A stretch of 64,000 nucleotides of DNA from Mugil cephalus (taxonomy: Eukaryota > Chordata > Actinopteri > Mugiliformes > Mugilidae), in NCBI RefSeq assembly GCF_022458985.1, contig NC_061770.1, forward strand, positions 1,613,001 through 1,677,000. The letters are read 5' to 3'. The translations under genes were made by a program, and so were the position numbers. Under the pieces are notes generated by a model. It was not told where the DNA came from and did no database searches. It saw nothing but the letters and a program-made list of their open reading frames with translations. Below, piece after piece: positions 43,101-57,435 of the stretch (its first letter is position 1; each line of letters begins with the position of its first letter).

Positions 43101-46100
43101 AACACACAGGACATCTCAGGTACATTCACAAAGCATTGTATGGGGATGATTATGTGTGACTGGAAGACATTTTCTATTTCCGTACAGTTGACCAACAAAC
43201 TGGTATGTATTCAGTGAATGGGTTGAGAAGGAAAGAAAAAAAGTGGGTGGTGACTTGTTGAGCAGGAAGGAGAGGATGCTGCAAGAGATAGACAAGTGTA
43301 GAGTAACATGTAAGAATGGTTGTTGCGACTCCAAACAGCACATACATAGTAGATTTGAATTTACAATCCATGGCTGCGGAAGGATTGTGGACGGGGCAAG
43401 AGTTTGATGACAAGGTAATAAAACAGACTTCTCGACACGTATCTGTGTGACTAGAAAGGGATTGTAGTTTCAAAACAACCCCGCACTGTGCCTCTGAGCA
43501 GGTTTGACGTGCCGGTCAAGTTTTTGTTTACATGGCATTTTAACTGGTTGTCTTTGTTGAACTATATGACACATATAATGTAAAATACTAGCTGAAATTG
43601 TTTTATTGAACAAAACGTGTAAATAATTGGCTATCCTTTAAATTTCTTTGGTTTTAAGTGTGAGCACTATTAAAGTTAATTATTCTGCTCAGCAACACTG
43701 CCATTATGTTAGTGAGGTGACTTTAGTTTCTTTCTGTGTGCAGTCATACAAGTTTGCTTCCTGAACCGACAGTGCTCCTCTTAAAGATAAGGTTGAGCTT
43801 CCTATATGTGCTTGTTTCTGTGTTGAACCACAGAATAGAGCCTCAGTTAAATCCACTGTCAAACATTTAACTGTGTTGTTTCAGGCATTAGCAGAAGAAG
43901 ACAGACAGGGAAAAAAGTGATGAAAATCTTCAATATAACTATGTACTTAGAGGCTGTCATATCATGATTCCATAATGACTCTGCAATTATGGGGCTGAGA
44001 ATTACCTGTGTCTGTGTTCTACTGCACAGTATGTCAACAAGATCGAGACCATCTTTGACGACAAGAGAGGGAGGAAGAGAGTGAAGAACCAAGGAGTCTT
44101 AGTGCGAGGTGAGAGGCTGTTGCAGATTCCCAAATGTTACCCACATCAACACTTCAATGAGATTAAGTTGAGCCTCTTGGTGGAAATACCCAGCTTTTGA
44201 TGATGCACATAGGCCAGCTGCAGTAGGCAAAGCTGCTGATTATGAAACAAAGGCTGACTGTCTGCATCTGATTATGGCTTTTCCATTCCTCTGCCTTTAC
44301 CTAATTTAACTCCTTTAAATCATATCAGCAGAGGAGAACAGCGGGACAGAGAGCGACCCTGAGGACAGCACCAAAGGTATCACCTCCAAGTCAGTCTGTC
44401 TGTAATGTCACTACGATTTGAAAGTATGCATTTTACATATCTTATGTGAAGTGAGATATCCTGGTAGTATCTATAAATATTAATATAAACATAGCAAAAA
44501 GAGAAGATCCCAAAAAGGAAAGAATTCAAAGTGCTTATTAGCAACAGGAAAGTTTTGTACCTCCAGTGCTTCTCACATATTTCTGTACATTTAAGTAACA
44601 CATGACCTCTAAGAGAAAATTTTAACTGAAAGAATTTTGCATTCCAACAGCTAACTGTCAGTCCAAAACACCCAAGTCTTCAGTTTCCAGTATGACGAAC
44701 ACAAGCATCAGCTTAGAAATATTAACTTAATTCATTATGTACTTAATGCTGGAAAATGTAGTGTTGTCAAAAGAGTTGGCAATTGATCACTACAACTCTA
44801 ATGTAATCAGATTAACGGCACAGTTATTCATTCCAGTGGCATTTAATAAGATCTCTATGGCTCTCTGTCTGCAGGGGAAATGTCCCAGGACAATAACTAT
44901 TATATTGTCTCTTTGTGTGGTGTCTAGGAGGCTCCAGAAGATCAGTTTACAAACAGTCTACACTGAAACGTCGGCCAGGCTACCGCACCCTGGAAAAAGA
45001 CTTGATCCAGTTGCAGCAGCAGCAGCTTTTCCAGATCTTTGTTGTGGTGTCGCTGAGAAAAGCCTCCTCAGGAAACACATACTCTCCTGAAATTACACAA
45101 CAGTTCCCCAAAATGGTTAGGAGGTGGTTCTACTGTAACATTACGCTGGCAATAGGCACAACCGTACTTTGATACTGCTGCTTTAATAGAATCACATTTG
45201 TGACTTTTTTGTCTTAATTTTAATCTTGTTTGAAAAAATTAAGGACAGATATTTTTTTAATGAGCAATTATTTAAAGTCTGTGAAGGTTCTCTGTCATCC
45301 AGGTCATGGTAATCCAAAAGGCGTTGAATACAAGTCCAGTTGTCTTTAGTCAACGTCTTTTAGATATTCATTTAAAGGATTTCCTATAAGAGGAAGTTTC
45401 CTAGTTTGACGTGGGTCAAGAGCTGTCACTAAAGGAAGCTGTTTTCCATAACGTATTTTATTCAGATATTGCTTTATTAGAAAATGTTTTGTCTCTGGTG
45501 GAATCAGTGTTTAGTTCTTAATTTTCTACACTTATTTATTAAACCGTTTCTGTTCAGTGAGAATTATTATGCAGTTAAATTCATCTGGGCAGCTATTTGG
45601 GGACCTGTTGTTGTACTGAACTTTAGTCTGTCTGTATTTTAGTTTGAGAAGTCATCCCGGCTCTCCAAAGAAGCTGAGGATCAGCTGAATGTGATTCCCA
45701 AATTCTGTTTCCCCGATTCTCAGGACTGGAAGCCCTCTGCTCACATGCCAAGGTTAGTTTATACGGCTGTGGTAATATTTTATCCCCATACTAAACGATT
45801 CTTCCCTCTCAATAAATGCATAATGTCAGATGCATTTCATTGTTTCCTATTTATATCCTCAGCTGTCAGCTGGAACCCATAAATTGCTGCTGCAGCAACT
45901 CAGATTCCCCACAGGGATAATTACATTTTCATCTGATCTAATTAAATCTGTGAATACTAAGGGGCTTTGGGCATTCTTTTTGTTTTTGCTGCGTATGGTT
46001 CATTGATGTAATGTGGGTTACCATCTCAACTTACACTTCCTTGTTGTATTTAAAATGTTAATATGTATGTCAGTGCAAATTCCATTCCAGCCCATTTACC

Positions 46101-49100
46101 TACTTTTTGTACACTCTTCACTTGTTAATAACCATGTTGCTTCTTTGTTTCCATGATTATATTTTTCATGTTTAGCCTTTTACCCAAATGCTTTACACAA
46201 GGAAGGATGTTTGTGACAGTTTCCTATCTTTTGGAAGTTAGATTAACAGCGTCTGCTTGTCTTTAATGTGATATATTTACAGTGAGACCTTTTCTTTTGT
46301 GCTGACTGGAGAGGACGGCAGCCGCTGGTTTTGTTACTGCCGTAAGATCCTGGTGAGTATGGACGTGTTTGTGTCTGAATCATTGACTCAACGGTTTATG
46401 TGTTTATGTGTGTGTGTGTGTGTGTGTGTGTGTGGTGACATGGCAGCCTGCCATCCGCTTACTCAACATCTCTGTGGAAATGTGAATCACAGACTATAAA
46501 CCACTTCTGAATCAATGACGGAGAGCAAAAAGAATTTCATCATTTTCTCCATTTTATACCTCTTAAAAATAGGAAAAGGAGAGGTTGGGTTAAATTTTTT
46601 TTTGTGAAAGTAGTGTGGCTGTCTTTATAAACACATACACTATAGTATTTTTTATGGGGTTTATAATTTAGATCTGAAATCTAACATGCAGGATTTTATG
46701 TGTATATATATATATAGTCAGTTAGGGCTTTTTTCACTGACGAGTCTACTGCTTTTAAAACATTGTTTCAAATATGTAATCTAGCCATAATGTTTAAAGG
46801 CATTTTCTATAATGTCCTATTATTCAGTTTAGTGTTTGTCTCGTTGACCTACTGTGTTTAGTTGTTTATGGTTTAGGCAGAGGCCACATCTAACACAGAG
46901 TGTTATCTTTTGTTTTCTTGATGGATAAGCGTAGTGCTGCTGTCATAAAAACAGAAGGAGTTTAGAGTTTGGACTCTTTTTCCACTCTACAGTGCTGACA
47001 TTGAGGAGACTAATAAAGATATTAAAATGGAGAATAGCCTTTTAATATCATAGCCCTAAATGTACTTTGCTTGGAAATGTGTTTGATGTGTTTTTGTTGA
47101 ATATATCTTTGTGATCTGTGAAACCGTATCTTGCAGCCCAGTGGAAAGGGGAAGAGACTCCCTGAGGTGCACTGTATTGTCAGCAAGCTGGGCTGTTTCA
47201 ACCTGTTTGCAAAGGTGAAGTAACCATACATTACATCTCCTTCTTTGTTTCTGCTAATAGAAACCTTTATAGAGAGATGAAAGGAGCTCAGGTGACTAGA
47301 GTTCTGTGCTAATCCTCTTGAGTGTGAAAGCTGCAGCCTCGAAACTGTGTGTATTAGTATTGAATGAGGCTACACAACAACATAATCCTGAGCAATCACT
47401 GGGTGTGTTTTTCAAAAAAGAAATGCATCTCACCCATTCTCCAGTCGGCCAAGGGAAATTTACAAACAGTTAAGTGTGAATACTGGGGTCATTTCTCCTT
47501 TCTTATTGTCAAGGCTGTGATCAACACTAGTTCCTTCAGGAGTCACAGTGTTTCATCTGGTTCTGTTTGTCTAGATTCTAGAAGAGGTGGAGAGGCGCAG
47601 AGAAATTTCCTCAGCTCTGGTTTACCCTTTTATGCGTAACGTGATGGAGGCCCCTTTTCCAGCCCCCGGACGCACAGTCACCATCAAGAGCTTCCTCCCT
47701 GGCTCCGGGAATGAGGTAATGTTGAAACCAAAAGAGGAAATGTTAATTAGTAGTTTTGTTCCTCCTAAACACTCCCATCTGCAGATTCAGAATGACTCAG
47801 AATTTGAGGGCATATGTGGAAACAATAGGGCTGGCCTTTTCAGCTTCGGGGGGTTCATGTTAGGACAGCTGTGTGTATCGGCAATCATTTCAGTTATTAT
47901 CTATTATAGACTCAATAATTGACATAACGATCCTTCCCATAATAACTAATAAAAATTTGACTTGTTGCTCAGATACAGCGGAAGTCCTCATGAAAATAAT
48001 TAAGCCTGCATGCAGGCTTCAACCATACTTAACCCAACTTCAATGGAACTTCTTGTTCCATTGACAGGTACTGACTCTGTGTCGACCGGTGGACTCCAGG
48101 CTGGAGCATGTGGACTTTGACAGTCTGCTGCAGTGTCTCAGTGTCGGTAAACTCCTGCAAGTGTTCGCTTCCCTTCTGCTTGAGAGGAGAGTCATCTTCA
48201 TTGCTGACAAACTCAGGTACCGAGGTGGTAACACGGAAACTGCTGGCATCTGAAATAAAGAGTACTGCAAATATTGTAAATTGTAAAGTTAGACTCTTCC
48301 TTGATATATGTCAGGTTAAAAAATGCTTTATTATATCACAAACAGAGTCTCATCTATCTGTGTGTACTTTGACCCCTGCGTGCTGGTGTTCTAAATTTTA
48401 AGCAGTGGCAGAGACCTAGTGGCCTGTTTAATGATAAGTGAATGATAAGATAAAGATCTCCTTGTTCAGCACATACAGGATATCACACACATTTTGAAAT
48501 GGAAGCTAAATGGAGATGAAATGTAATTAAATAAATAAAAAACAACACGAGCGCTAAAAGTGAGTTAAGCTTTAGAAATTGGTTCATTTCCATATTATTG
48601 TGCAAAGCTATTTTAGACCTCCTTTAAAAAACATGCCACCATTTATTATTGTTAAAATATGTGTATCTTTTCCAGTTCTGAATATCATTTGCACATCACT
48701 TTATACACTACAACTTGGCCAGAGAAATGTATGAGGAATGTTACAGGGTAAAGTTGACCCTCTAAAACAGCTAATACTGGGTGACTTGTTTGATTGATTG
48801 CACATCATTGTATGGAGAACTATATAATTATTAAAGGTGCTACGGAAAACTAGCACCTTTAATGACCAGCAGTGTACTTACATCAAGAACTAAGGGGTTC
48901 AGATGTAGCCCAGCAACTTACTGAAATGGCTCAGAAGGTTAATTAAAACACAATTGGCTAACAGTCAGATTTTGTAGAGCAAAGAAATAGCTGTATTTAA
49001 AGTTGGCTTTTTGCTGAGTATACCCACAGCAGCTGAGAAGGAGATAAACTCTAGAGAAAATGAATGACCAATCACTTTTTAAATGTAGAAGGTAATGGGC

Positions 49101-51639
49101 AGGATGAGCCCGCTATGTACAAATGCTGAGGTCAGCAGACTCTTAGAGAGTAGGAAAGTTTAGTTTATAAAATTGACCTATCAGTAGGAAGTGGAGGAAG
49201 TATTTTCAACATGACAACTGACCGTAAAGGGACAAGAAATGTCTGTAGAAATAATTGTAAATATAAATATAAATAACACTGTTAGTGTAGATCAGTCGCA
49301 TTTTGGGAGAAGACTTCAGGGAACTGTGATTGATACCTTTGAGTTCTGTGATCCATGTGTGACCTGAGTTCTCTCCTATGCAGTGTGTTGTCTCGATGTG
49401 GCCACGCAGCGCTGGCGCTGCTGTACCCGTTCACTTGGCAGCACACTTTTGTGCCCGTGTTACCAGCCAGCATGCTGGACATTAGCTGTTCCCCCACCCC
49501 GTTCCTCATCGGGGTGCTGGCACCCTGCCTGCCACAGCTGCTGGAGCTGCCCATTGAGGAGGTCTGTAAAATGCTTTAAAATCACTGTCCAATTTGCAAT
49601 TTAATAATTGATCTGTGTAGTGGTTTAGTGCCAGATTTTAGTTGCGTATAGCCACTTCCACTGAGAAAGTACCTCACCTTTTTGTAGCTCCTGTTGCGAA
49701 ACGGTCTCTCACTGTCATTCCTTATTCTCACTGCCTCCTCAGGTGCTCATAGTGGATCTGTGTGCAGACAAGTTTGTCATTCAGGTGTGTACACATATCA
49801 GTGTGTGATGGGAATGATAGGTGTGGTAGTTCAGTGGGAATAATGGCTTCACCTACATTTATCCTTTGTTGGCATGCACAGTGTTTGTAAGGTGACAAAG
49901 AAAATGATGCTAGACACACAAGCACAGCAGTACAGAAACTGTGTAGGGTGTTATCCCAGAGCAGAGTCCTGTCATGACGTAAACAGGACGGTTGATCCAG
50001 AGCTGCAGGTTTTTCAGTTGGCTATGTTTTCATGGACACTAGTATTCTTCTAAAGGTCGCTATAATAGCCCAATCAGAATAAAAAAACAAATAAAAATTA
50101 ACCTTAAACCTGCCTTAGAACAAAGTGTAGAAATATAATGTGGTCTGTACATGAGAAATCCTGCTGGAGTACATACAATATAGCATTTAACGTCAGTCCA
50201 GTGGTAACTGAGCTATTTCCAGAAGCCATAAAAAGCAGGGGTCCTGTAGATGTGTGTTTGTAGATGGTGTCATGTGACTGCTGCTGACCTTTTCTCTGAT
50301 GTTGTGGCAGCTGGGTGATGAAGACTGCATCCTGCCTAGTAAACTGCAAGCAGCACTACAGCAGATCCTGGAAGAGAGAGAAGATATCCTGAGAAAAGAC
50401 ACCGGAGGCACACACGGAGGTCAGTCCACAGACATCACAGGTCGCAGGTCCTTTTGTTTATCAAGGCAGTATCTGTTTCTTTCTTTAAATCTATGATCTA
50501 TCTATTTATTATCTAAATGTATATGCACATTTTTTTGTCTTCATCCAAATGTTCCGATCCAGACCGGCAGGCTGACCTGAGCTCCCTGGTGTCAGAGGGC
50601 TTTGTGCGGTTCTTTGTGGAGATGGTAGGCCACTATCCTCTCCACATGGTCGAGTCCTCCAGCGGAAGCAAGGAACTCCAGCGCGACTCCTTCCGTAAAT
50701 CCCACCCCTCCCGCGGGGTCCGCCAGTTCTTGCAGCTCTTCATGGACACGCAGATGTTTGCTGGCTTCATTCAGGACAAAGAGCTGAGCAAAGGAGGAGG
50801 AAGAGGTCATTATGAACCTTTAATTATATTGCCACGTGGGGCTGTTTGCTCTAATTCCATGCGCTTGAAGTAATTCTGACACAGTAATCTCAACACTGGT
50901 CTTAACTGATAGTGGACGTCTTAGTATACGGTCGCTTCTAACAGAATGGAATTACTTAAGATTCAAGAAATGGGAAAATCATTCATCGGCACTGCCTTTC
51001 AAGCCATCACTTAAGTTTAACTGTTAATGTTGACTTTTGAAGCTCTGCCAACAAATGTTAAGAATACAGACAGCAAAACACAAAAGGAAAAATAACAAAA
51101 AATAGGAATTCACCCATATTTATTTTACTAAATTGTCTGTGTTGTACAACTTGTTTCATCACCAATAAGATATTTTATGTAAGATGTGCGTAAAAGGTGT
51201 CAGATGTTTCCACATAATAATCTGCTAAATGGAGAAGTGCTAGTATTGTTAATTTGATTATACAAAACCAGACATTTCTCAGATATATGACCCAAATTAA
51301 AAAAGTCAGCGCAGGTATTAAAAACATTCTGCAGCCTGTGTAGCGTGTTAAGACACTTTAAAGTGGAAACGGTTTTAAGCCAGTATTTTCTGCTGCACAT
51401 ATCCTGTGTCGATTGCTCAGAGTTTTCCTTTTTCTCTCAGGTCTCTTTGAAGTGAGAGTGGCCGAGTATCTGGATTCATGCCCTGAACCTGAGCCAAGTG
51501 GCGTGAACAGATTTCTTAAAGGACTGGGTGAGTGTCGCTCTCTCAGATCTTCACTCTGAAAGGTTCGTTTTCATCTGTTAACTGTTTTTTTATTCTGCTT
51601 CATTTAGGAAACAAGATGAAGCTCCTGCAAATGAAATGA
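40190..51639 (+). CDS. dennd2c: DENND2C, DENN domain-containing protein 2C, 18 coding exons, 922 aa
   Basis: DENN-domain guanine nucleotide exchange factor; DENND2 members activate Rab9 on late endosome-to-Golgi routes (family knowledge). Exons: 40190-41058, 42176-42300, 42746-42822, 42976-43119, 44030-44108, 44329-44376, 44928-45115, 45643-45752, 46283-46352, 47137-47214, 47575-47715, 48068-48216, 49384-49561, 49743-49784, 50311-50419, 50563-50805, 51441-51527 and 51608-51639; all phases agree. The N-terminal half is disordered with conserved islands (IREKISQWEGR, PAGNFYTS, IYEDIV). The DENN module starts about residue 481 (LFQIFVVVSLRK), followed by FSFVLTGEDGSRWF, YPFMRNVMEAPFPAPGR, LYPFTWQHTFVPVLPASM and VLIVDLCADKF, and ends FLKGLGNKMKLLQMK. 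Human length is similar (928). The exon 42976-43119 has an earlier possible donor after 43029. Poly(A) signal AATAAA at 52264. Confidence 0.95.
46400..46434 (+). repeat. TG microsatellite in a dennd2c intron
   Basis: Uninterrupted TG dinucleotides following a degenerate GTTTATG start. Confidence 0.9.
48830..48863 (+). repeat. 13-bp perfect hairpin in a dennd2c intron
   Basis: ATTAAAGGTGCTA (48830-48842) and its exact reverse complement (48851-48863) flank an 8-nt loop. It may be the eroded end of a small transposon; no partner terminus was found. Confidence 0.7.
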
Positions 51640-52290
51640 AAAAGAGCTCCACTTCAGCTTGTAAATGAAAGACTATGTCGCTGCTGAATTAGACAGAAGA
51701 AATGATTGTGGAGTAAAGCATGTGAATGTGAGCAGGAAGAATTTAAATATGTTACAGGCCTGCATGTCTGACAGCAGTGCATTTCTCATTGGATGAAAAC
51801 TGGAAAAAATTTTTAAGTTGTTTGTGAAAACAACAAAATGTCAATTTAAAAGGAAACTTGTTTACTTTTCATATATTTGGATCAGGATATTTAACTCTAA
51901 GGCTACATTTCAGTCTTGTAAGTACTCAACAGGCTATGTGCATGGGTTGTTAATGTTGTTGTTTTTTAATCATTTTTATGTAAATATCCTCCTCATGATA
52001 TTCCTTTCAGCACAGGCTGTACAGTCTTTGAATAGTTTCTGTTTGCATTTCAGATTTAGGTGAGGTTTATTAATTCAAGACATTTTAAAGTGTTAATCTC
52101 ATCCAAATCAGTGTGCTTTGATACTTTCTATCTGTGACTTTCTCCCTGTTAACTGGAGCCGTACATATATATTTTTTTTTTACATTTTGCACATGGTCAG
52201 AACCAATGTACAGTATTTGGAATATTTTTGTATGAAAGCATGAAGTGTCCTACATACTTTTTAAATAAATAAGTTCCCAAGGACTGTATG
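51640..52290 (+). other. dennd2c: dennd2c 3'UTR
   Basis: About 650 bases from the stop to the AATAAA at 52264-52269, which is followed by a TGTT-rich stretch. A poly-T run lies at 52171-52181. Confidence 0.6.
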
Positions 52291-55200
52291 AAATGTTGGG
52301 CTGTTCTGTTGATTGTGTACATGATCCACTAACACTGCATAGTCCAACAGCAACTGTGAAGACGTAATGATCTACATAAAATTACTTTAACAACTCTAGG
52401 CCTTTCAGAGCACAGCAGTTTGCAGTTCATAGAAAAGCTGCAGCTTATAAAAGTTCAAGGCCATTGTTAAATAACACCACTTTAAACGGATGAGTAAGAC
52501 AGTGAGATTATTCATTATAACACAGTTCATGTGTGCTGTGAGGAGTTAAAAGTAGTCTTGAGCAAAAAAACAATAAATCAAGGCACACCTTGAAATTAAT
52601 AATAGCATCAGAAACTGTCTATAGAAGTGGAAATGTGACACTGATTTCTCTGAAGCAGTAAGTGTCTGCTTTTCATGCTAAAAAAGGAAATATAAAATTG
52701 AGTTTGATGTCTCCCGGGAGACAGTTTGATGCGGGAAAAATACATTCAGTTGTCTCTCTATCAAACTTTTATATTGTATCGTTTTGCCATTTTCTGAGTT
52801 TACTTCTCTCATATGGTCTGCAAGTTGCTTGATCTAACTAACGAATATTCAGCTTATTCTAAATGAACTCCGGTTCATGCTGCATAGATGGCATGCTTTG
52901 AATCATTGTGATGTTTCTTAAAAAAGGCAAAAGAGAGAGAGAAGAGAGAGAAGGTCAAATTTAGCTGAAGGTTGATATTTCAGTCAGAATCTCTGACTCT
53001 GAACTGAATATCTCCGTTTTAAAAAATCGGGGTCATAATCACACTGCACGATGTTCACTGCATAAAAATTTAACTCTGATTTGCATTTTACAGAATATTA
53101 TGTAAAACCCCTCAGCATGTTCCCCCTGACCCTACTTCACTCATTACACCCCAACTCCACCCAGTCAGGGCCCTTCATAAAAGGTGAAAACTCTTTAAGG
53201 TGAGCTCACTGTCAGTCCTCCAGAGGATTAGTGTATTTAACGTTTTAAGACACACCCAGAAAGAGCAGGGATTGAGGATTGTTACAGAACCGGTTCTTTT
53301 AGAGGAGAGATATTCTTTTCCCCTTGTGCTCTGTCTCTCAGGCAGAATTCTTGAGCTGGAAAAAAAAAAACTCTTCCACGACACCACCTCCTCAAATGCC
53401 CAACTGTTCCCCGTTTTTCTTCAGAAGTACCCTTTCGTTAGCAGATCTTACAGGAAGCGGGAGCTCAGCCTGAGAGGCACTTTCCAGGTCAATAAAAACT
53501 TTTCATGACCCTGAAGCCCAGTGTATCATTGCACACCACACAACAGCACATGCTGTCCAACCGGTATGTCGCCGCCGTGACCACATGGGGGCACTGTCTA
53601 CTCGTGCTCCTTAGACGTCCAGCAACTTTTTATCATCTGCAACGTCACAAGTAATGTATTTCATATTTACTTACCAAAACAAAAATATTAATATTTAGAC
53701 ACAGAGCAAAACTTATCGAGCAAAACAAGTTTTACTGGGTGGAAAAGCACTGCTATTTTCAACTGTTTATTTAAGTTTAATTTCATAGATGAAAGGTTAT
53801 GCTATGTATAATCAGATATTGTTTTTGATCAGGTTAAGGGATAAATCTAGGGATTGTGGATTATTCCGCCACTGAAAGTAGTCCCCAACCAGTGCACTAT
53901 TTGTTTCTGTTTCTGTGTGACACATTGTTGCTTTATGCATGGCATTTGTGGAAAATATCAAAAGTATCACCTGACTGTGAATGTCTCATAGGTAAATGAA
54001 ATCCACACATCTTCGATTCCATTCACAAGTCCTGTTGACCACTTGCAACAACTCAAATCAAGGTCAAACAAAAAAATGCTGATTTAATATTATTTAGATT
54101 TTTTATTTGATGTTCTAAAGGATTTGCATTATAAGCAATTGTATGTTCAGGTTTTCACACAGTGTCAGTCTCAGACTCAGGACCTTTGCGGCCCGCAGAC
54201 CCTGGATAGTTTACATTGTTGGAAGGAAACCTCCCTGTGTTGTGTTACATGTTGCATTCACATCACCAAACAGGACTGACTGCCACAGTGTAACAAGGTG
54301 TTTAACCTTGACCAGACCCAGAGCTGTGACTCCTTCATTTTCATGTAAAGCCAGAGTCAGCACTTATTTTGTAGTAGCAAACTAGTAGTCAGTAGTGTTG
54401 TAGAGACCTACTGTTGCTTTTCCTATCATTACACTTTATCTATGCTAAACCTTCCATACTAGTTGTCTCTGGCACAGTGATGACTATTTACAGTGAAGGA
54501 CATTAATTCATTGGAATCATCTAACTGCTACTCTTCTGATTTAATCTGTGACCTTTGGAGCCACCACCAATAAACACATGCATGTGACTGTAGCAGTACA
54601 CAAACTGAATAATGCCAAATGTAATGGCGTACTTTTACTTCAGATAGGCTGATTTCTGATAATGCTTATGTCCAGGGTAGCATTCTTAATGCAGTGCTTT
54701 TACTTGTAATCAGGTATTACAAAAGAGGTTCATATCTTTCCTGAGTTCTTCATTAATACTTGTTCATTTCAGTTTCTTCCCACAAGTTGATTTCTACTTT
54801 TCTGTTTCAAATGACTATTGTCAATACTTCCGAGTTTTGCATTTAATAAAAAGTGTTAATTTCTTACTTGAAAGATAATGTTTCAAAGTAGTTTTATGAC
54901 ATACGTGACTCTTCATAGATTGTTTTCATCCATGTCTCAGACTTTAGTGCTCCCAGAATGTGAACAGTTCACAGAAACAGGCAAAACTCCCCTTTGTGCA
55001 GGGCTGGTTGTAACAACTTAACAAATTATTTATCACTGACTTGCTTCATTTTCCTAGAAATCCTAGATTTATCCTTGTAGTCCTAGAAGCAGCTGTAAAT
55101 GGCAAAAGTGTAGTTATATGCTAGCCATGCTACTCATAACATACAGTTACAATTGCTCAGAAGTTTTACAATTACCAGTAACCTTACAGATTAGGCACTG

Positions 55201-57387
55201 CCATATAATGAGATTATAAAATATATTTTGCTGAAGTTCAAACGAGTGGTTTCCAGCCACTTGACCTCTGACCTCATGCAACAGCGTCACGTGTTCCAAT
55301 GCTTTTGACTTTACAGTGGTGTTGTGAAAACTTGTCTGAGGCCCACAATGTTTCACAAAAGCATCTTTAAAAAAACATAATTAAAAAAAAAAAAAAGGGT
55401 AAAATCTTCATCCACTGGGACCAATATAGATGAAACCACTGAACTAAATTTCTCACATTTGCTTCAAACAAAAGTCCATTTACTGTCTGACTAAGCTCCG
55501 AGCATGATTTCTGCACTACAATCAAACAAAGCAGGGATTCAATCATTTATAATCAATTCACATCACTGGAGAAAAACTGTCAGTGAAGCATGACAGAGCT
55601 GTGAGAGTGGAGAAACATGGGATGAGAACTTAGTCAGTCAAAGCACACCTGACCTGAAAACGCCTGGAGTGAGTCACTCATTCCAATCAGGGGAGACATG
55701 GTGAGCCTCAATAAATTGTTTGTTTGACCGGTACGAAGGAAATCCATATCAGAGCTCTGCAGAGACACACAGCCACGTATAATATTATAGAGTACAGTAT
55801 ATGTGCCAGGTCCTCTGATGCAGGTTGCATTGGTTAATCCTTTATTTTTTTTTTTCATATACAGTATGTCTTTATTTTTTTATCCGTGTGTTGTTATCTG
55901 TGCTAGAAATACACTGGACTCAGTGCAGCTGCCACTGCAACATTTCTTACTGTTATGTATTGCTGATACTTCTTGGGGAGACAGGTTGGATTAAGCTGCT
56001 AAGGGGCCTCGTGGCAAAAGCAAGTTGTTGGCCCATAATCATTCCAAAACCATAATCCATCCATTCCCCTCACTTCCTTTGCTCTGTGCGCGGCAAATAT
56101 TCTGTTGGCTTGTTCGTCAGGTGTCACTCCACACTGTCTCTGGACGTCTGTGTCTGGTTTCCAGCTTTTTTGACCAGATCTTCACGAGCAAACCTCATCA
56201 AACCCAAGTTTTGTTAAGATACAGGTGCCTTTGTCATATTTTTTCATATTGTTTTTCAGTGACCACACAAATGTGATACTGAGGCCTTCAGGGTTAATGA
56301 ATGCCTGTGGTCTCAGAGCAGTTCTCCACTTTGCCCCACTGATAATCCATCCTTGAAACAGCAGCCTTTTTTCTTATTCATAACCGGTTCGTCCATTCAA
56401 ACCTCTTAGTTCTAATTTCAGATATTTCTTATGGATTTTCAAGGATATGTATGCACATAAAGCCGAGCTCACAAAACACTGCTGCTTTTTTGTTTTGTTT
56501 TTCCCACACCGGCTGTTTAATTTAATATAAAGTCTCCTAGTGAACTCTTCCTAGTGAGTAACCTTAAGTTACGTGGGACAATTCATCACTGCAAATACTG
56601 ACACAGACAGCTGAAGCCTCAGATGAAGAGATTTTATAGATTTTATGACTCAAAGTATGAGTAGTGACTTGCAAAAACTGAGCCCATCCTTAAACAGCTT
56701 TCATTACCTCACACAAAAACAAAGGCAAGGACAGGGGTATTGACTGAAAGCAAACTCTTAGTGGAAAATGATAAGCTATTCATTGTGTGTGTGTGTGTTT
56801 GTGTGTGAGACAGACGGTGTTTTTACAGCATATCCTCATTTTCCAAGAGTCCTTTTTCCTGTATGCAGTAGTGCATAAAACTGACTCAGCATAATTATAA
56901 AAGCCTCATGTTGACACTAAAGGTCAGTGTGATGGAAAATGATCATTTCACACTAAACACAATTATTGCTCAGGTGTCATTTGAAAAGTAAGCTCTTGGT
57001 TGTGGAAAACTATTCTTAGTACCCGTGGTGACCTTCAGGAATCACATGCAGCATATGTTTTTTAAATGCACATCCTGTTTGTTACTTTCTTAATGATAAT
57101 GTAACACAGATAAGAAAACAAACAAAGAAGAGGATATCCTTAACCTTCTGTCGGTAAATGTCTGGCATCACAACTCTACAGCCAGAGTGGCAGGGCCAAA
57201 GATTATTTGATGAAAACGTGACTGTTTTTCAGATGTGGGTCATAAAGATAAGCTGATGAGATGAACTACCTTACTGTAAACCGTAAAATAAGGCTCATAA
57301 ACCAATATCCACCTGTGTTGTTTTGAATTCCTTTTGAATCTAGGATAGAAAAACAAAACTCCTGTTTACATTAATCTGATCTGTTAT

Positions 57388-57435
57388 ATATATATATATA
57401 TACATATACACACACACACATACACACACACACAT
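57388..57435 (+). repeat. TA/CA microsatellite
   Basis: Alternating TA followed by CA dinucleotides with a few interruptions. Confidence 0.85.
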
